From Candidatus Saccharimonadota bacterium (lineage in GTDB: Bacteria; Patescibacteriota; Saccharimonadia; Saccharimonadales; Saccharimonadaceae), in contig JAFQXN010000006.1 in the NCBI GenBank assembly GCA_017406905.1, positions 62,001-126,000 on the forward strand: a stretch of 64,000 bases of DNA, written 5' to 3'. The notes under the pieces were generated by a model. It saw only the letters and a list, made by a program, of their open reading frames with translations, did no database searches and was not told the DNA's origin. Every line of letters starts with the position of its first letter. Positions within the stretch are counted from its first letter, which is position 1. A program made the position numbers and the translations under genes. Shown in pieces: positions 62,500 to 64,000 of the stretch.

Positions 62500-62621
62500 C
62501 CGCGCTGATGCGCGCCCACCCTTGGGGCACATTGGTTTGTTTTAATCCGCTGTTTTTGTTTTTAATGAGTCTCCACACTCCACTAATCACTCAGTGGAAC
62601 CCCTGTGAAGCGTACCAGCTT
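62478..62621 (-). ncRNA. Candidate stand-alone small RNA of about 145 nt
   Basis: The 300-base gap between trmD and the next gene holds a minus-strand promoter and terminator with no protein gene between. Visible hairpins: CCACT/AGTGG at 62580-62597, a GCCC/GGGC stem, CGCGC-atca-GCGCG at 62501-62514 and the terminator. The middle is an A-rich, probably unpaired stretch. The SRP RNA core is not seen. Identity unknown; it might also be a long leader read into trmD. Confidence 0.5.
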
Positions 62622-62627
62622 ACTACC

Positions 62628-62656
62628 ATAATAAAGCATAAGCTTATCACTGTCAA
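62628..62656 (-). promoter_or_regulatory. Promoter of the 145-nt RNA candidate
   Basis: TTGACA, 17 nt, TATTAT on the minus strand. Confidence 0.75.
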
Positions 62657-62744
62657 GTACTTTTTGCAAAATTTTCCATAGTCGAAGTCACTGCCCATTA
62701 CGTTTTGATAGAAAGTTACAACACTGCCAACCAATAAAATAGTG

Positions 62745-62750
62745 TATAAT
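62745..62750 (+). promoter_or_regulatory. Leaderless-type promoter of the DUF5674-like gene
   Basis: TATAAT six bases before ATG 62757. Confidence 0.65.
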
Positions 62751-62756
62751 AAAATC

Positions 62757-63101
62757 ATGAAGATTTTAGATACTCCCATTACCAAATCAGAACTAATCAA
62801 AACATCTTCCAATTTTATTGATGAAAACACCATTAAGGCCGCAGTAGACATCAAACGCGAACTTCTCGCCGTTGATTCGCCTATGCACTATGACTGCGAG
62901 CAATTTCTCCTCGAAAATGGTTCTAGTCAGTCAGATATATGGGGAATTAATTTATATCTAGACGAGGATGACCTAGATGACTTAGTCGAATTTGACTCCA
63001 TGATTAATATTCGCCCCGCCCAGGGTAATCGTAGCCGTAGCGTCGAAGATCCCGCCATCCAGTCAAAAATTAAGTCCGTAGTAGCAAAATGGCTGATTTA
63101 A
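62757..63101 (+). CDS. DUF5674-like protein
   Basis: 114 residues from ATG 62757. KILDTPITKSELIK, then SSQSDIWGINLYLDED and EFDSMINIRPAQGNRSR near the C-terminus; this pattern fits my recollection of DUF5674, common in CPR genomes, function unknown. Overlaps the next gene by 13 bases. The small pair resembles toxin-antitoxin layouts, but no toxin motif is visible. Confidence 0.7.
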   Translation: MKILDTPITKSELIKTSSNFIDENTIKAAVDIKRELLAVDSPMHYDCEQFLLENGSSQSDIWGINLYLDEDDLDDLVEFDSMINIRPAQGNRSRSVEDPAIQSKIKSVVAKWLI

Positions 63102-63445
63102 AATACATCCACAGTGCCGAGCTACGCAAAAATTGGTCTAACTACCCTATCACCTACCAAATGGGCAATATCGGCAGCGAAGTTTCACGCTCTCTCAAAT
63201 GGACGGCGAAAGGTAATACGGAACGCGCCGCCACCGCTATCGACCGCGCACTTGAACTATTTGATTTCACTATCTCTGCCAATTGCAACAATCGCCCTCG
63301 GCTGCGTGAGCTTCTTATCGCAAGGGAGGAGTTCTGTGACTATTTTTTCGGCAACAATTCTTGGCACACTGATCCCAAAAAAATGCAAAAATACTACGAC
63401 GGTTTTGTTATGATGGCGCAATTGCATCCTAAATTAGCCGAATGA
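63089..63445 (+). CDS. Helical protein of unknown function paired with the DUF5674-like gene
   Basis: 118 residues. Predicted helical bundle: SEVSRSLKWTAKGNTERAA, IDRALELFDFTIS, RLRELLIAREEFCDYFF. No known catalytic motif; no RxxxxH motif. Its ATG lies within the end of the upstream gene, so translation is coupled. Confidence 0.7.
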   Translation: MADLKYIHSAELRKNWSNYPITYQMGNIGSEVSRSLKWTAKGNTERAATAIDRALELFDFTISANCNNRPRLRELLIAREEFCDYFFGNNSWHTDPKKMQKYYDGFVMMAQLHPKLAE

Positions 63446-63465
63446 TGAATACCGAGTCTGCGTAA

Positions 63466-64000
<535 letters not shown>

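Noticed and set aside
62591-62854. 87-codon open frame with hydrophobic segments on the minus strand
   Set aside because: It runs through the promoter of the small RNA and over the start of the DUF5674-like gene on the other strand, with no ribosome site.

Overview
The window looks like chromosomal DNA from a Candidate Phyla Radiation bacterium, most probably a Candidatus Saccharibacteria (TM7)-type organism. This is inferred from gene content, not from a search. The genes are small and tightly packed, with many 1-13 base overlaps. TGA works as a stop codon (many ATGA and GTGA overlaps), which argues against the UGA-glycine code of Gracilibacteria/SR1. The envelope genes are Gram-positive in style: class A PBP, MurJ, two FemAB transferases, LPXTG-like surface proteins, no LPS genes. 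Carbon flow uses a phosphoketolase with GAPDH, enolase, Rpe and RpiB. No biosynthetic pathway for amino acids, nucleotides or lipids is seen, as expected of a host-dependent fermenter.

Layout. 0-5.7 kb: a leftward run rpsJ, MurF-like ligase, alpha/beta hydrolase, DegT aminotransferase and two FemAB proteins, a plausible peptidoglycan cross-bridge pathway. 5.8-13.4 kb: tuf and fusA interspersed with five unknown or poorly known single genes, each with its own strong promoter and terminator, then a 260-nt structured RNA candidate. 13.4-22.1 kb: gatC-gatA-HEPN-like-gatB, murJ, PBP and a PIN-TRAM protein. 22.2-30.5 kb: phosphoketolase in two genes, uvrB, tetR, lysS, greA and proS. 30.6-37.1 kb: a GH13 pseudoenzyme candidate, CPBP protease, rseP, uppS, frr, rpmE2, and rpsB-tsf on the other strand. 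37.1-44.5 kb: surface and secreted proteins, tRNA-Leu, a peptide-binding protein, secG and uvrC. 44.5-54.2 kb: enolase, LOG protein, pfkB-rpe-rpiB-gap, rpsG-rpsL, trigger factor and an FAD oxidoreductase. 54.2-64 kb: three tRNAs, rubrerythrin, SDR, CDF transporter, an unknown 523-residue protein behind a switch-like leader, rsmD, recG, trmD, a second small RNA candidate, a two-gene unknown module and the start of obgE.

Two signal types run through the window. First, promoters are strikingly uniform (TTGACT-like, 17 nt, TATAAT, often preceded by TGTGA). At least eleven genes have the -10 box only 6-7 nt before the ATG, so their mRNAs should be leaderless; others keep leaders with good ribosome sites. 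Second, short palindromic repeats lie in frame inside protein-coding genes. Family A is in a femAB gene, the degT-like gene and the CPBP gene. Family B is in the degT-like gene and trmD. A third palindrome is in obgE. They resemble in kind the Rickettsia palindromic elements and are the most novel feature here. A separate 195-bp MITE-like inverted repeat lies between rpsG and gap.

Other points of interest are a possible terminator/antiterminator switch at 56710-56829, a LysRS lacking its usual motif-3 arginine, a likely inactive GH13 protein, and a duplicated tRNA-Leu 3' end that looks like an attachment-site scar.
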